Positions 40,049 through 48,228 of a DNA stretch of 64,000 nucleotides are shown here, one piece after another. Below the pieces are notes generated by a model. It was given only the letters and a program-made list of their open reading frames with translations. It made no database searches and was not told the origin of the DNA. This DNA is from Sanyastnella coralliicola. Lineage in GTDB: Bacteria; Bacteroidota; Bacteroidia; Flavobacteriales_D; Sanyastnellaceae. Position 1 is the stretch's first letter; each line of letters starts with the position of its first letter. Location of the stretch: assembly GCF_030845195.1 (NCBI RefSeq), contig NZ_CP132543.1, positions 2,125,501 through 2,189,500 of the forward strand, in the 5' to 3' direction. A program made the translations under genes and the position numbers.

Positions 40049-40126
40049 TCGAAGAGTGAACGAAAGACTTGAGGTTCGTATTGCGAGAAAGGAATTGCGG
40101 TTAACGGAAATTTATCTCTTTGGTCT

Positions 40127-40229
40127 GGATGGATTTCATTCATCCCTATGGAACACCTCATGAGAATCAAACATCCCGTAGGGATTAAATCTCCTCGTTC
40201 ATCACGAACCGGATGGATTTCATCCATCC
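40127..40229. repeat. REP-like palindromes upstream of the RAYT gene
   Basis: Three palindromes: GGATG...CATCC at 40127-40145, CATCCCGTAGGGATT at 40172-40186, and the perfect GGATGGA-TTTCA-TCCATCC at 40211-40229. They fill the gap 40049-40357 together with a CCTTCGAAGG palindrome at 40337-40346; no gene is present there. Confidence 0.85.
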
Positions 40230-40357
40230 CTACAGAACACCTTGTGAGAGGTGCATTTTGTTTGCGTATAAATACGCAGGTAAAGTTCTGTCCGACGATT
40301 ATCAATAAAAATTGAAATGATCATTTTCTGGTTAGACCTTCGAAGGAAACTACCATT

Positions 40358-40822
40358 ATGTATCGTTCAATTCGAAAGAAGGGATGGGATTATAGCCAGA
40401 CCGCCGATTATCTAATAACCATTTGCACGAGGAATCGTCTTCCTTATTTCGGGAGCGTCGAAAAAGGCGCTGTCTCACTTTCTCCGGTGGGTGAAATTGT
40501 GCAGCGAACCATACTTGATATTCCCGAAGTGCACTCCAACGTGATCTTGAAAGAATGGGTAATTATGCCAGATCATATTCATCTCATTATTCATTTCAAG
40601 CGACGACCACCAAAAGAGCAATCAGGCGCTGGCAAATTCGGACCTCAAAAAGCAACCTTAGGTCGGGTCATAGCTGGCTTCAAGGCCAGGGTAACGTCAC
40701 AGGCATTGATCGAGAATTGTGATTTCGAATGGCAAATTGGTTACCATGACCGCATCCTAAACCATCAAAGCGCCATCGAAAACGCCACCAGATACATTAG
40801 AGAAAACCCTCAAAACCTCTAA
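40358..40822 (+). CDS. REP-associated tyrosine transposase (RAYT, Y1/HUH family)
   Basis: Single-strand DNA transposase-like enzyme related to IS200/IS605 TnpA, thought to excise and spread REP palindromes. 154 residues. HUH-type metal motif is PDHIHLIIHF (H73, H75). The nucleophile tyrosine is most likely Y129 in WQIGYHDRIL. The N-terminal YLITICTRNRLPYFG and C-terminal IRENPQNL are RAYT hallmarks. The gene is flanked by REP-like palindromes on both sides, including one overlapping its stop codon, and there are no second IS gene or IS ends. It looks intact. It is probably domesticated, with transposition of the gene itself unlikely. Confidence 0.9.
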   Translation: MYRSIRKKGWDYSQTADYLITICTRNRLPYFGSVEKGAVSLSPVGEIVQRTILDIPEVHSNVILKEWVIMPDHIHLIIHFKRRPPKEQSGAGKFGPQKATLGRVIAGFKARVTSQALIENCDFEWQIGYHDRILNHQSAIENATRYIRENPQNL

Positions 40823-40885
40823 CCGGATGACATCCGGTTCATGGTTGGGCGTGGTATCAAACGTAGGGACGGATGAAATCCGTCC
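40821..40885. repeat. REP-like palindromes at the 3' end of the RAYT gene
   Basis: AACCGGAT/ATCCGGTT (40821-40839) begins inside the RAYT stop codon. GGACGGAT/ATCCGTCC (40867-40885) follows. They are related in core to the GGATGGATTTCATCC type, and could also stop RAYT transcription. Confidence 0.8.
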
Positions 40886-40951
40886 GCAATCCGCGATCCG
40901 CATTCCGCATTCCACATTCCGCAACCCGCGTTCCGCATTCCGCGTTCCGCC
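40886..40951. repeat. Short imperfect tandem repeat (CATTCCG units)
   Basis: About nine consecutive 7-bp units drifting between GCAATCC, GCGATCC, GCATTCC, ACATTCC, GCAACCC and GCGTTCC. No coding potential. Confidence 0.75.
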
Positions 40952-41019
40952 TCCCTAATCCCGGTATGATTTTTGCCCCTCTAACACCAAATTGAACAAC
41001 CACTCACCACACCTGTTTT

Positions 41020-41346
41020 ATGTTCATGGAGAAAGGTCATAACCGTTGCACGCTACTTCGTTGGATGCACGTCCTTTCATTTGGCCTTCTTGTTGTTTTT
41101 GGCGCTAGCCTGATTACCCCGACATTTAATCGATTCGATCATCACTACGAAGTCTCTGAAACTTCGGAGAAATCTGAAGGTGAACCTTTGGAGTTTGGTG
41201 AAGAAGAAGCAGACGAGCTGTATACATTTTCATGGCTTGATTCGTATGGCTCGTTTGAGGGATCCCTCAACAAACATACTACCTCTTGGATCGATTCTTC
41301 TTCATTGATACACCTTCCAGTTCCTCATCCTCCGCCAGAAGGATAA
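41020..41346 (+). CDS. Small membrane-associated hypothetical protein
   Basis: 108 residues with one hydrophobic helix (about 18-34, LSFGLLVVFGASLITP) after a short basic N-terminus; the rest is acidic (SETSEKSEGEPLEFGEEEADELY) and ends in a Pro-rich tail. ATG codons at 41020 and 41026 are both possible. It has no recognisable domain. It lies 82 bp before the SPFH gene on the same strand, possibly sharing its transcript. Confidence 0.55.
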   Translation: MFMEKGHNRCTLLRWMHVLSFGLLVVFGASLITPTFNRFDHHYEVSETSEKSEGEPLEFGEEEADELYTFSWLDSYGSFEGSLNKHTTSWIDSSSLIHLPVPHPPPEG

Positions 41347-41428
41347 CCCCTCTTCTCTTTACTGAAACTGCCCATGTCGCACGCATTGCTAGCGTGCACA
41401 TATCGTGTATCAACCAAAAATATCAAGT

Positions 41429-42226
41429 ATGAAAAATCATAAAATCGCCTTGAGCGGCATCGTGCTGCTATTCGTAACGTGCATTCTTTCCAGCTGCGCT
41501 GTGATCCGACCAGGAGAGGTTGGGGTGAAGCAACGCCTTGGGAAATTAACCTCTAAGATTCATGAATCTGGAACGGTAGGGATCAATCCATTTACAACGA
41601 CCCTCATTCGTATCCCGACTCGTACGGTGAATCTAGAAGTAAATCTGAACCTCCCTTCAAAAGAAGGATTGAACGTACTGTCTGAAATTTCCATTCTCTA
41701 CCACATTAAGCCTGAGAAAGCGATTGCGGTTATTGAAGAAGTGGGATTAGACTACGAAGAAGTGGTCATCTTGAGTGTATTCCGATCTGCTGCTGCCGAC
41801 GTTTGTGCGCAGTACCTCGCGAAAGACATGCACTCAGGAAACCGAAGCGATATCGAGGCATCTATCTTAAAACGAATGGACGACCTACTTGGGGACCGTG
41901 GTTTCGAAATTGAAGCTGTTCTCCTCAAAAGCATCAGTCTTCCAGACGGACTCTACACAGCGATTGAAGATAAACTACGCGCAGAACAAGAGGCCCTGCG
42001 TATGGAATTTGTTCTACAATTAGAACGCCAAGAGGCCGAGCGTAAAAAGATCGAAGCGGAAGGAACCCGCGACGCTCAACTCATTCTTACTGAAGGACTC
42101 AACGATCAAATTATCAAACTACGCAGCTTGGAAGTACTTCGCGATCTGGCGAACTCTCCGAATTCGAAATTGATTATCACTGACGGGAAGGCACCTGTGC
42201 TTCTCGGTGGAGAGGGTACCGAATAA
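41429..42226 (+). CDS. SPFH/prohibitin (band 7) domain lipoprotein
   Basis: Membrane-microdomain type protein of 265 residues. The start at 41429 (MKNHKIALSG) is preferred because it gives an N-terminal lipoprotein signal ending in LSSC (Cys23). The SPFH domain runs from about 30 to 190: VIRPGEVGVKQRLGKL, then LNLPSKEGLNVLSEISILYHI, and the helix ALRMEFVLQLERQEAERKKIEAEGTRD forms the coiled-coil stalk (seen as FVLQLERQEAERKKIE). The C-terminus (LIITDGKAPVLL) is typical of prohibitin-like family members. Most SPFH proteins use an uncleaved helix, so the lipobox is unusual. Confidence 0.82.
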   Translation: MKNHKIALSGIVLLFVTCILSSCAVIRPGEVGVKQRLGKLTSKIHESGTVGINPFTTTLIRIPTRTVNLEVNLNLPSKEGLNVLSEISILYHIKPEKAIAVIEEVGLDYEEVVILSVFRSAAADVCAQYLAKDMHSGNRSDIEASILKRMDDLLGDRGFEIEAVLLKSISLPDGLYTAIEDKLRAEQEALRMEFVLQLERQEAERKKIEAEGTRDAQLILTEGLNDQIIKLRSLEVLRDLANSPNSKLIITDGKAPVLLGGEGTE

Positions 42227-42230
42227 TTAC

Positions 42231-42462
42231 TCCGGCGTCCGGCATCCGGCGTCCGCTTTTTTTTGACGTCCGGCGTCCGGCGTCTGTGGGATTTGGAGGG
42301 GCTGACTTTTGTTGGCCCTTTCTTCATTTGAGTAGACCGTGGACTGTGGACTGTGGACAGGGGAATTCTGAATAATGAATTTGAATAATTAATATTGAAT
42401 CTCAGCGATGCCTAGTAAGGTGAATCATTAATTACCATTCATTATTTATTACTCATTATTCC
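42231..42462. repeat. Intergenic tandem repeats and AT-rich inverted repeat
   Basis: CCGGCGT/CCGGCAT units run at 42231-42256 and 42266-42287, related to those at 45741-45765. GTGGACT units occur at 42339-42361. An AT-rich inverted pair AATAATGAAT (42371-42380) / ATTCATTATT (42437-42446) closes the gap between two convergent genes and may act as a two-way terminator. Confidence 0.6.
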
Positions 42463-42470
42463 AGTCGTAT

Positions 42471-45400
42471 CTAGGGTTTTCTCTTATCCTTCCGGAGTCG
42501 AATGTCATAATCATCAAACGTCCCTACAATATTCACATTGAGGTAGCGGGTACGTTTGGTTGAATCAACTTCAACGATGTCGTCTTCTTTTTGGTCGCTT
42601 TTCGCTCCGAAGAGTTTATTTCTTGCGGCCGTTTTTACTAGGCTCCATGGGATGCGGGCGTAGTAGTTCATGCTATCGTTGAGGTTCTGGGAACCGGAGA
42701 TGTCCATGTGGCCGAGGGAGGATTCGATGGTCATGTTCGGGATGTCGAGCTGACCATAGTTGAAATCCATGTGGTTCTGGAGGGTGTCGAACTTGATGCT
42801 CGTGAGGTCTTTGTCGCCAAAGTAATCTGCGAGCATGAGGATGGGGTCGTAGTTCTCAAGGCGACCATTCAGCACCTGTACATCAAGGTGCACTTCTGAA
42901 CGATCAAGATCGGTCACGAAATCTGGGAACATGCGGATGTTTCCAGTAATATCAGCGTTGAGCTGGCCATGTAGGTTCTCTGAAACAATAGCGTCTTGTC
43001 CGAAGTTTTCGAATTTGAAGAGCAGTTTATCGAGGTCTACGTTCGTGAGTTCTACACGCGGTTTGAGGTAGATCTTCTCGGGGTCGCTTCCATTGAAATA
43101 TCCGTTCATCGCTATATGTCCGCCAGCGGCGTCGAGACTTACGGTGTCTAGATAGATGTAATGGTCGTGCGTGATTCGGAACTGTGTTGCGATGTCTTGA
43201 AGATCTAATCTGTGGTAGATGAAGTGATCTACGTCAACATTGAACTGCATATCAGTAAAAGGCAGTTCGTAGATGTTGAAGGCTTCTTCGTGGTCAACTG
43301 TCTCCTCTGGGTGAGCTTCTCGCTCAGCTTCTTTGGATTCAAAGTTGGTCAAGGCATCGAAGTCGACAAATGGAGAGCTTAGACGGAACATGTTATCACG
43401 CAGCTTCAATGAGTCATTGTCGCCCGTGTAGTAGTTCATGTCGATATCGAAACGGGTCTTGCCCATCTTCCCTTCAAAATCTTTGACTACCAAGTGCTCG
43501 TCTTTGAATTCGAAGTAGCCATTGAAGTTTTCGAGCTTCAGTGGGTGTACATGGGTCAAACCAGTCAGTTTATCGAGCTCAACTTCGATCCCTACAAATT
43601 GATTGCGATCGTAGTGAAGCGTGCTCTCCATGTGCAGCTCTAGAGCTTCTAACTCCTCTCCTCGGTATTCTGGAGGCATGTGATTCTCTCCTCGGTAAGA
43701 GAGCAAATCATCAAACTTCAGTAGGTCAGAACGGAGGCTGATATCCAAATCAACATCGCCATGCAGTTCATCTTCCATCCAAGCATTGTAGTCGTGGATG
43801 AGACCCGTGAAGTGGAAATCAGATTCATCGATCTCACCCGTGAAATCAACGACGTTAAGGTCATCTTCCTTGATCAATATATCGGCGTGAAAATCATGAA
43901 GGGTATGCGGGTAATGCTCGAGGTCAGCATATAGATTGTCAATGAAGAACTCCCCTACTGGCAAATGCTTGAACTCTGTAAAGGCATTTCCAAGCGCATC
44001 GAATGAGAAGTCTAGGTTTAAGTTGGAGATACGCTCATGCACTCCGGAACTGTCTGTTTCTGTCCAGCCTGTCAGCTCTACAAGATCGAGCATTTCTGAA
44101 GCGATCGTCAGGTGTGCGTTTACCGGAACAGGCGCATGATGCACGATCGCTGGAAGGTCCGAAAGTGAACCCGTGATATCGAGGTTAGAGTTTCCGAGTT
44201 GGATTTCGAATTGGTCCAGTTGTGCCTCCTTTCCATTCATAGCGAGATGGATGTTCAAGTCTTTCAGCTCCGCTGGAAGTTCGGTAGAATTCAATGCGAA
44301 GTGATCTACATCCAGCTCAGCATAGTAGGCTTGGTTGAGATCTTGTAAAGTCTTCTCCGGATTTTCGATGTCAATGATATCATGAAAACGAAGGTGCATT
44401 TCGACTGACCCTTTTACATCCTGCGCATCTTCCAGACCAAGGAAGTCTACGATGAATGGCAGTTCGAAATCAGCGTCAAGCTTCATGTCGATTTCTGGCG
44501 CTTCAAAGTTGCGGACCATGATATCTCCGATGAACGTTCCCTTCTCGAGGTTGGCTTCAATCTCGGTCAATGAGAACTCCATGGTGCTCAGGTCTTTGTT
44601 TTCACCGTTGGTGAAATGCCCTTCAAAGCCCATACGATCAATTCGCTTCTTCACTTGAGAATTCTCCAAGTACGCCTGCTTCGCCCCAAAGTGCACATCG
44701 ATGAACGGCAGTTGTCCTTTCGTTGGACCTTGAATTAACGCATTGAAATATATTTCACCGGCGTTATCATAGCGTTCCAGTGTAGGAATCAACTCTTCCG
44801 GAGCAAAAGCGATGAACATATCAAAGCTTGGCTTGGTCCCTTTGACAGTCAGGTCAATGTTGTTTTCGTTCTTGGTATCGAGGCTTCCTTCCAATTCGAA
44901 ATCACCGTGTTCCATGGTAATTCCAGAAGGCTTGAAGACGAGCATTCCAGACTCCAGATCAAAATCGATGTCGGTATGAAACTCAAAGTGCTTGTGCTTG
45001 AGGTAAGTAGTATCACCGTGATCGAGGACGTTCAACTCGAACTCGCTATCTACGTGCGCTTTGATGTGCTTTTCGCTCGTGGATAATCCTCCTTTCGCCC
45101 AATAAACCATGGTCTCCACCTCCTTATGAGTCGCCTCTTGGTATTGGTGGACATCAATGTTCTTGAGTTCAATTTCGTTCAGGTGGATTTGGAATGGACC
45201 ACTGTCAGAAGTCTCCGCGGTATCTTCAGCAGAATCCCGTGATGCTAAGGCGTGCTGGATATTCGTACTTCCATCAGGGTGTACGATCAAGTTTGCATCT
45301 CCCTCTTCCACGATCAGTGAATGGATATCGAAATTCCCGGTAGCCACTTCTAGAAGAGAAAACCCAACATAGATATCAGCCACATCAAGCAAGACCGTGG

Positions 45401-45650
45401 ATGTGGAGTCTTTGCTCTCTAAGACTTTGACGTCATCAATTTTAAGGGAAACGTAAGGGAACGATTCAAAAGGTGCGAGGTGCACATCCCCCACCGAGAT
45501 CTTACCGTCATACGTTTCATTGAGAGAAGCAATCTGCGATTGCACGATCGCATCTTGCTTGAAATACACCACCACCAGCACAATGGCTACCAACAAGATG
45601 GGCAACCCAATTCCCCAAAGGAAGAGACGACGAAGGAGTTTTCGTTTCAT
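42471..45650 (-). CDS. AsmA-family / DUF748-like large envelope protein
   Basis: Large AsmA-like protein of 1059 residues, anchored by an N-terminal membrane helix (about 8-30, LFLWGIGLPILLVAIVLVVVYF) and otherwise periplasmic beta-rich, as in the AsmA/TamB/YhdP bridge-like proteins that move phospholipid towards the outer membrane. The early segment IASLNETYDGKISVGDVHLAPFESFPYVSL (seen as YDGKISVGDVHLAPF and SFPYVSLKIDDV) is the AsmA N-terminal signature. Repeated beta-strand patterns follow throughout, and DGRLENYDPI-type AsmA_2 sequence (VQVLNGRLENYDPILML) lies near 940. The ATG at 45650 is chosen over a TTG at 45659 because a TACTTTTG box overlaps the latter. Confidence 0.87.
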   Translation of the reverse strand: MKRKLLRRLFLWGIGLPILLVAIVLVVVYFKQDAIVQSQIASLNETYDGKISVGDVHLAPFESFPYVSLKIDDVKVLESKDSTSTVLLDVADIYVGFSLLEVATGNFDIHSLIVEEGDANLIVHPDGSTNIQHALASRDSAEDTAETSDSGPFQIHLNEIELKNIDVHQYQEATHKEVETMVYWAKGGLSTSEKHIKAHVDSEFELNVLDHGDTTYLKHKHFEFHTDIDFDLESGMLVFKPSGITMEHGDFELEGSLDTKNENNIDLTVKGTKPSFDMFIAFAPEELIPTLERYDNAGEIYFNALIQGPTKGQLPFIDVHFGAKQAYLENSQVKKRIDRMGFEGHFTNGENKDLSTMEFSLTEIEANLEKGTFIGDIMVRNFEAPEIDMKLDADFELPFIVDFLGLEDAQDVKGSVEMHLRFHDIIDIENPEKTLQDLNQAYYAELDVDHFALNSTELPAELKDLNIHLAMNGKEAQLDQFEIQLGNSNLDITGSLSDLPAIVHHAPVPVNAHLTIASEMLDLVELTGWTETDSSGVHERISNLNLDFSFDALGNAFTEFKHLPVGEFFIDNLYADLEHYPHTLHDFHADILIKEDDLNVVDFTGEIDESDFHFTGLIHDYNAWMEDELHGDVDLDISLRSDLLKFDDLLSYRGENHMPPEYRGEELEALELHMESTLHYDRNQFVGIEVELDKLTGLTHVHPLKLENFNGYFEFKDEHLVVKDFEGKMGKTRFDIDMNYYTGDNDSLKLRDNMFRLSSPFVDFDALTNFESKEAEREAHPEETVDHEEAFNIYELPFTDMQFNVDVDHFIYHRLDLQDIATQFRITHDHYIYLDTVSLDAAGGHIAMNGYFNGSDPEKIYLKPRVELTNVDLDKLLFKFENFGQDAIVSENLHGQLNADITGNIRMFPDFVTDLDRSEVHLDVQVLNGRLENYDPILMLADYFGDKDLTSIKFDTLQNHMDFNYGQLDIPNMTIESSLGHMDISGSQNLNDSMNYYARIPWSLVKTAARNKLFGAKSDQKEDDIVEVDSTKRTRYLNVNIVGTFDDYDIRLRKDKRKP

Positions 45651-45656
45651 GGCCTT

Positions 45657-45664
45657 CAAAAGTA
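45657..45664 (-). promoter_or_regulatory. -7 box TACTTTTG of the AsmA-like gene
   Basis: Exact TAnnTTTG match on the minus strand ending 6 nt before the ATG at 45650. Confidence 0.5.
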
Positions 45665-45680
45665 GGGATAATTGGGGAGG

Positions 45681-45765
45681 CTTAGGGCGTATGGCTTAAG
45701 GCGTATGTGGGTTTGATTGAAATCTTGAGAAGTGATTTTTTCCGGCGTCAGGCATCCGGCATCCG
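45681..45765. repeat. Short imperfect tandem repeats shared with other gaps
   Basis: CTTAGGGCGTATGG / CTTAAGGCGTATGTGGG (45681-45712) shares a 20-mer with 33500-33519. CCGGCGTCAGGCATCCGGCA (45742-45761) is the same family as 42231-42256. No gene in 45665-45854. Confidence 0.6.
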
Positions 45766-45854
45766 TTTTTCTTCTTTCGACATTTTATGAACCGTTTACT
45801 GATCATTTCGAAATATTACGACAAGAAAGAGTTCTTGAGTTGCTCGAGATAGAA

Positions 45855-46850
45855 TCAAGATTTGATTATCGGAAGTCTCAGAACTTCGCCAAAGTTGAGG
45901 TGAAGATGAAGAATATATCTTCCGGATAAGAGGTGACTTACATCTATGTATGAATTTGATTCATACTGCGATTGAAGAACACATCGTCCTGAAAGATCTT
46001 GAATCGTAAAATGATTAATCTGGTCTTGAATATTATTTCCGGCAATACTTAAACGATCACTTACCGGATTTGGATATATGGTAAAGTTCTTAGATGAATT
46101 TTCTTCAATCGAAACTGAAGAATCATGATCATGTGGGATTGGTATTTCACACGGAGCTGCAAGACTAAGATGAACATCGTCTATGAAAACATAACTGTGT
46201 ATGAAATCATCATCTACCCCATCGACCTCAACCAAGGTTGTAGCCGTGTCGTGCTTGAAATTTCCAATGATAATCTGAATCTCACCTCCTTCAGCAATGA
46301 AATAACTGGAAATTTTGGTCCAGTTCTCTTCATCAAAGTATTCGCCTTCTGTCTGGGAAATCTGTGGCCAATAAGGCATGAAAGTACCACTTCCGGTATT
46401 TGATATGGGGGAATCATTAAAATAGACACCAAAATCGTCTGTGGTAAAGTCGCTATCGTCTGCTAAATTGACGAACATTTCGAAATAATAACACTCACCT
46501 GCTACTAAGGGTGAATCCAGTAAAGCAGCCACATATTCACGACCGTTCCAAACATCAGCGGTATAAATTTCTATTGCTACATAACCTTCGCCTGAGTGTG
46601 GGACCTGATAACCATTATGATTGTACGGAGTACTAAAATCAGAATTGGTGCACCCGTGATAGAAATCTGGAGTTCCAACATCCCATCCATCTAATCCTGA
46701 TGGATTGTCCCAATCCGTGGCACCTTCCAACATACTCCAATCATTCGGACAATAGTCGAATTCTTCGAAACTCCCATTTGAGATTAGGTTTTGGCTTTGA
46801 CCTATGAAAGGAATTATGAAGAGCGCTAAGATTATTGGTAGAGATTTCAT
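45855..46850 (-). CDS. Secreted protein with type IX (Por) C-terminal sorting domain
   Basis: Extracellular or cell-surface protein exported by the T9SS. I start at 46850 (MKSLPIILALFIIPFIGQSQ), which gives a signal peptide; the frame is open 27 codons further but without one. 331 residues. The body begins NLISNGSFEEFDYCPNDW and has the galactose-binding-like pattern of Bacteroidetes surface proteins (WDVGTPDFYHGC, FVNLADDSDFTTDDFGVYF, FIDDVHLS). The last 75 residues are the sorting domain: NFTIYPNPVSDRLSI, IQDLSGRCVL, GRYILHLHLNFGEVLRLPIIK. Function of the passenger unknown. Lies at the left border of the RHS island. Confidence 0.88.
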   Translation of the reverse strand: MKSLPIILALFIIPFIGQSQNLISNGSFEEFDYCPNDWSMLEGATDWDNPSGLDGWDVGTPDFYHGCTNSDFSTPYNHNGYQVPHSGEGYVAIEIYTADVWNGREYVAALLDSPLVAGECYYFEMFVNLADDSDFTTDDFGVYFNDSPISNTGSGTFMPYWPQISQTEGEYFDEENWTKISSYFIAEGGEIQIIIGNFKHDTATTLVEVDGVDDDFIHSYVFIDDVHLSLAAPCEIPIPHDHDSSVSIEENSSKNFTIYPNPVSDRLSIAGNNIQDQINHFTIQDLSGRCVLQSQYESNSYIDVSHLLSGRYILHLHLNFGEVLRLPIIKS

Positions 46851-46936
46851 GTTTCTATAAGTCTCTCTGAGTAATAGACATTTATTAAAGATCTTAAAAA
46901 GTAAGCAAATGTGATGGCTTTGGAACTCCATACAAT

Positions 46937-47515
46937 TTACGGATCACGATGATCACGTTTATGGTTGAAAGTATCGAAGAAAATATTTTCGTTGGTGTCT
47001 TCTGGAATGAGGGAGTTCCTCTTGAGCTCTTTGAATAATAGCGTTAGATCCTCGTTGGTGCTTGTCCAGTATAGTCCTACTTCTTTCTTTTCGACTTCTG
47101 ACTCTGAGTTCTCTGTTGACTGTGATCCCTTTTCTAGCTGTAGTCTACTTTGAATAGTTGGAAGGATAGACTGTAGCTCCATGAAGCGATTCTTCTTCCA
47201 TAGTTCATAAGCGAGTTCTCTCTGTCGGAATACCACCATGCGGTCAGTAGCATCAGTAGGCCTTATCTTCTGTTGAGCTACTTTAAGATGCACGTCTTGA
47301 TAGATGTACTTAGGCTGAGAAGGTTCGTTCCATACTATGGTATCACAGAAAGACTCCAAGCGATCAGACGATAAACGAACAGCTAACTCAGAGAGAAAAA
47401 CGACACGATTCTCTATAAAGTGATTGCTGTACTTCTCAAGGAGCATGGAAGCACTGTCAACACTGAGAATCATGCGGTCTATTGCCTGCGATATAGTCAA
47501 ACCTCCTTCTGTCAT
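46937..47515 (-). CDS. Hypothetical protein with RteC-like C-terminal segment
   Basis: About 192 residues from the ATG at 47515 (MTEGGLTISQAIDRMILSVDS); the frame is open a further 26 codons. Mostly helical, rich in charged residues. The end VGLYWTSTNEDLTLLFKELKRNSLIPEDT recalls the W-G-T-x3-L-x2-L-x2-L-K module found near the C-terminus of RteC-like and many hypothetical Bacteroidetes proteins (visible as LYWTSTNEDLTLLFKELK). The ORF is bracketed by two inverted copies of a 16-bp sequence (46942-46957 and 47571-47586, one mismatch). It is in the AT-richer region left of the toxin locus. Function not recognised. Confidence 0.45.
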   Translation of the reverse strand: MTEGGLTISQAIDRMILSVDSASMLLEKYSNHFIENRVVFLSELAVRLSSDRLESFCDTIVWNEPSQPKYIYQDVHLKVAQQKIRPTDATDRMVVFRQRELAYELWKKNRFMELQSILPTIQSRLQLEKGSQSTENSESEVEKKEVGLYWTSTNEDLTLLFKELKRNSLIPEDTNENIFFDTFNHKRDHRDP

Positions 47516-47593
47516 AGCTGCAGGACAAAGATTCGAAAAAAGAACTCTCTCAAGAAAACACCTTCGATTTCGTGATCTTCGTGATCTCTCCAT

Positions 47594-48228
47594 TCCAAAT
47601 CATCAAAATCACAGGATAGTGGACAAGTACACGGAAACAAAATCTACGGATGAGAGAGAACATCAATCACTATCGTTTTCCTTCAAGTACACCCGCCAAA
47701 AACCAACGTTCTACACTTCACTGGAGCAACACTGCAGACCAGCGCTTGAACGTGTTGAAGTGGTCGAGGGTGTTTCTTTGAGTACTGATCGTGGTTTGCT
47801 TCATCCCTCTCCTGGAGTCTGCTCTGTATATTCTTTCTGTGGTAGCTGGATACCCCTATAGTCACCAAGTCATTGAATACTTCAGCTAAACCGCGTTTGT
47901 GGTCGAGGGTGGTTATATGGTCTGAGAAGGATTCCTATTAGGCGTGCAAGGTAATATCCTGACACTTTGCATTTGCTTCGGAGGTTGCAAGCAATTGGTC
48001 AATACTCATTTCTTGAACTGAAGAGAAGGAAGCTTTCAATTTCATCATCACATTTGAATACCATGGAAGAAAATTCGACCATGGGCCGAACTACTGGATC
48101 TCAAAGAATACATCTGATGAAATGTTTAGGTAATCACATCCTTCTGGAATTGCTAATCACTGATTTTCAGCGCGTTCGGAGGTCACAAATTCTCTATGAA
48201 CTTATTCGATGCTCTGTCCTTTTCCCAA
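47594..48228. other. 635-bp region without a recognisable gene
   Basis: Between the hypothetical gene and the immunity gene no convincing ORF is present on either strand. A CACCCTCGACCAC sequence (minus strand) occurs twice, about 141 bp apart, near 47758-47772 and 47899-47913. The stretch may be a decayed gene or orphan toxin/immunity debris, a usual accompaniment of RHS loci, but I cannot identify a source sequence. Confidence 0.4.

Noticed and set aside
40358-40822. An IS200/IS605 element
   Set aside because: No tnpB or defined IS ends, and sequence features plus flanking REP palindromes fit a RAYT.
47424-47861. Plus-strand ORF of 145 codons
   Set aside because: Overlaps the hypothetical minus-strand gene, with no domain or start signal.
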